From: Bacilli bacterium
GTDB lineage: Bacteria; Bacillota_I; Bacilli_A; RFN20; CAG-631
Direction: 5' to 3'
Assembly (NCBI GenBank): GCA_900754115.1
Contig: CAAEBM010000005.1
Location: 1 to 6,387 of the forward strand
Length of the DNA: 6,387 bases
The notes beneath the pieces are model-generated. The model was not told where the DNA came from, ran no database searches, and saw only the letters and a list, made by a program, of their open reading frames with translations. This document shows positions 5,521 through 6,387 of the stretch, in pieces (the first letter of the stretch is position 1; each line of letters starts with the position of its first letter). The translations under genes were made by a program, and so were the position numbers.

Positions 5521-6137
5521 CTATTTAAATTATTAACTAATCCTAATAATTTGTTGCATGATATTTTTTCTTTATCTATAATGCAATAACTATTTTCATC
5601 AGAATATACTTTATTTTGTTCTTTACTATTTAAAATTTTACAGTAAACAATAACTAAACTTAATCCTACCCAATCGCAAGAAAATTCTAATTTACTTGGC
5701 CCATTTTCAGTAATTTCGCCCACATAATAAAAATTATTGAAAAAAGTAACAATATAATTACCTGTTTTTTCATGTTGATTTTCTTCTTTGTATAAATCAA
5801 ATGGCTTGTATAAATTTATTACAGATTTTTTATTTCTTAAAATTGGTTTGTTTAACTTATCTATTTTTTCAAATAAATCACTTAATGAAATTTTATTGTG
5901 ATCAATTTTAATGTCAAAAAAACTTTCATTAAGGCAAAATACAGTTTCTTTATTTATTAAATCACTTTTTGTCTCATCAAAACCAATCCTCATTTTTGTT
6001 TTTGCATTACTATCAATTTTTGAAACAGTAAATAATTTCGTTGATGGATGATAAGCTACAAGATAATCTCCATTTGTAGGATTAAATGTACAATAATCTT
6101 TTAATTCTTCTTTTAATTTTTCGAATTTTTTTATCAA
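5505..6137 (-). CDS. Unknown phage protein with two similar tandem halves, 210 residues
   Basis: Not recognised. The protein seems built of a repeated unit of about 75-80 residues. GDYLVAY (23-29) matches GNYIVTF (126-132), FTVSKI matches YYVGEI shortly after, and KISLSDLFEKIDKLNK (82-97) matches KISCNKLLGLVNNLNR (191-206), with VFCLNESFFDI corresponding to VYSDENSYCII just before. Each unit looks like several beta strands ending in a helix. There is no signal peptide; WVGLSLVIVYCKIL near 156-169 is hydrophobic but more likely a buried strand than a membrane span. The frame is open to a TTG at 6143 that touches the SD; the TTG at 6137, six bases from AAAGGA, is the preferred start. A good promoter lies upstream and a terminator overlaps the stop, so it can be a single-gene unit with partial read-through. 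Confidence 0.75.
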   Translation of the reverse strand: MIKKFEKLKEELKDYCTFNPTNGDYLVAYHPSTKLFTVSKIDSNAKTKMRIGFDETKSDLINKETVFCLNESFFDIKIDHNKISLSDLFEKIDKLNKPILRNKKSVINLYKPFDLYKEENQHEKTGNYIVTFFNNFYYVGEITENGPSKLEFSCDWVGLSLVIVYCKILNSKEQNKVYSDENSYCIIDKEKISCNKLLGLVNNLNRQLQN

Positions 6138-6142
6138 AATCA

Positions 6143-6157
6143 ATCCTTTCTATTTTT
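6143..6157 (-). repeat. Repeated leader box with ribosome binding site (copy 1 of 3)
   Basis: Identical to 5475-5489 over 15 bases (minus strand AAAAATAGAAAGGAT). Here the AAAGGA serves the TTG start at 6137 with a six-base spacing and rules out the TTG at 6143, which overlaps it. Confidence 0.55.
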
Positions 6158-6165
6158 ATAATTAT

Positions 6166-6194
6166 ATTTTACTTTTGTTATTCTCTTTTTTCAA
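6166..6194 (-). promoter_or_regulatory. Sigma-70-type promoter for the 210-residue gene
   Basis: On the minus strand TTGAAA (6194-6189, five of six) and TAAAAT (6171-6166, five of six) are separated by exactly 17 bases. Transcription would start near 6159, giving a leader of about 20 bases that begins with the repeated SD box. It lies just after a terminator, the expected place for a new transcription unit. Confidence 0.58.
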
Positions 6195-6232
6195 TATCTA
6201 AATAATCATAGTTCTATTTTCCTCTTTAAAAC

Positions 6233-6264
6233 AAAAAGAGTCATCTTGACACGATAACTCTTTT
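6233..6264 (-). terminator. Rho-independent terminator, possibly bidirectional
   Basis: On the minus strand AAAAGAGTTATC (6264-6253) pairs with GATGACTCTTTT (6245-6234) as a 12-bp stem with one U-G pair and a seven-base loop, followed by TTTTTGTTTT. This is the strongest hairpin in the window. It would stop minus-strand transcripts entering from beyond 6265 and insulate the promoter at 6166-6194. On the plus strand the stem is followed by only four T, so termination that way would be weaker. Confidence 0.75.
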
Positions 6265-6289
6265 CGATGGATAAGGAGGCAAGATACCA

Positions 6290-6349
6290 ATGATACCAAA
6301 AGTAAAGATAGCAAACACCAAACAGGGAACAAGAGAATTTACTCGATAA
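6290..6349 (+). CDS. Tiny plus-strand ORF with a strong ribosome binding site (tentative)
   Basis: A 19-residue ORF (MIPKVKIANTKQGTREFTR) runs from ATG at 6290 to TAA at 6347-6349. It follows a perfect AAGGAGG SD (6273-6279) with ten bases of spacing. About 69% of plus-strand bases in 6265-6349 are purines, the reverse of the rest of the window, where the minus strand is the purine-rich coding strand; this favours plus-strand transcription here. An eight-codon frame from ATG 6267 ends in TGA overlapping this ATG. The peptide is basic and not recognised; it could be a leader peptide or a very small gene. No convincing plus-strand promoter is seen, and a minus-strand terminator next door argues the other way. 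Confidence 0.28.
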   Translation: MIPKVKIANTKQGTREFTR

Positions 6350-6369
6350 GCTTTACCCTTACTTATCGA
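6343..6369. repeat. 8-bp inverted repeat (hairpin) near the window edge
   Basis: TCGATAAG (6343-6350) and CTTATCGA (6362-6369) are perfect inverted copies around an 11-base spacer. No T-run follows on either strand, so it is not an ordinary terminator. It overlaps the stop codon of the tiny plus-strand ORF and could be a protein-binding dyad or part of a structured RNA continuing beyond the window. Confidence 0.45.
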
Positions 6370-6387
6370 CACTATCATATTAGCATA

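Noticed and set aside
6161..6166. Perfect TATAAT on the minus strand
   Set aside because: It has no -35 at proper spacing; the overlapping TAAAAT at 6166-6171 pairs with TTGAAA at exactly 17 bases and explains the promoter better.
6201..6225. Minus-strand GAGG followed by ATG ATT ATT TAG, a three-codon leader
   Set aside because: It is too short to judge and lies upstream of the promoter start, so it would not be on that transcript.
6246..6275. Perfect TTGACA on the plus strand followed by GATAAG after 18 bases
   Set aside because: The TTGACA is the terminator loop, and transcription would begin after the AAGGAGG site, so it could not supply that SD to the tiny ORF.
6241..6387. Minus-strand frame open from the window edge to a TGA at 6241, with a hydrophobic stretch (SLVPCLVFAIFTFGIIGILP)
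   Set aside because: The hydrophobicity follows from being antisense to purine-rich A/C codons; its LPPYPS part is simply the reverse of the plus-strand SD. It has no visible SD and its stop lies in the terminator. A real partial gene cannot be excluded without more sequence.
1..6387. CRISPR array, tRNA, rRNA, insertion sequence, or anti-phage defence system
   Set aside because: No spaced direct repeats, cloverleaf, transposase motif or defence domain is visible on either strand; the known genes are all packaging and head genes.

Overview
The window is a compact, very AT-rich stretch of a tailed bacteriophage or prophage genome. The host is probably a low-GC Gram-positive bacterium (Bacillota) or a relative. 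The genes have purine-rich Shine-Dalgarno (SD) sites, overlap tightly, and use TTG and GTG as well as ATG starts. TGA ends three genes at ATGA junctions while tryptophans are written TGG, so the standard bacterial code fits and the Mycoplasma code does not. Family calls come from motifs and gene order read by eye; no database search was possible.

All confident genes lie on the minus strand and read from right to left. 6387-6138 holds a control region: a strong hairpin terminator (6233-6264), a good promoter (-35 6189-6194, -10 6166-6171), and an outer 120 bases whose purine-rich strand is the plus strand, with one tiny plus-strand ORF. 6137-5505 encodes an unknown 210-residue protein with two similar halves and ends in a terminator that contains its own stop codon. 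5465-5082 encodes an unknown 127-residue protein. 5081-4944 is a 138-base gap with several palindromes, one of them a GC-rich island that stands out sharply, and a candidate promoter.

From 4943 down runs the DNA-packaging and head operon: a 96-residue basic protein of unknown role, a putative terminase small subunit, the terminase large subunit (ATPase plus nuclease), an SPP1-type portal, and a minor capsid protein of the Phage_min_cap2/MuF-like type. Neighbours overlap by 4 to 8 bases except at the terminase-portal junction, where the preferred portal start lies 5 bases past the terminase stop. A second stop-codon-overlapping terminator (117-146) follows, then the first 28 codons of the next gene, which by position is expected to be a scaffold or capsid-assembly protein.

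Together the core genes form the motor and entry vertex of the virion. The small subunit would select viral DNA, the large subunit pumps and cuts it, the portal is the channel, and the minor capsid protein joins the head near the portal. The GC-rich palindrome directly upstream of the terminase genes is the most interesting unexplained element. It could be a packaging site, an operator over the transcription start, or both.
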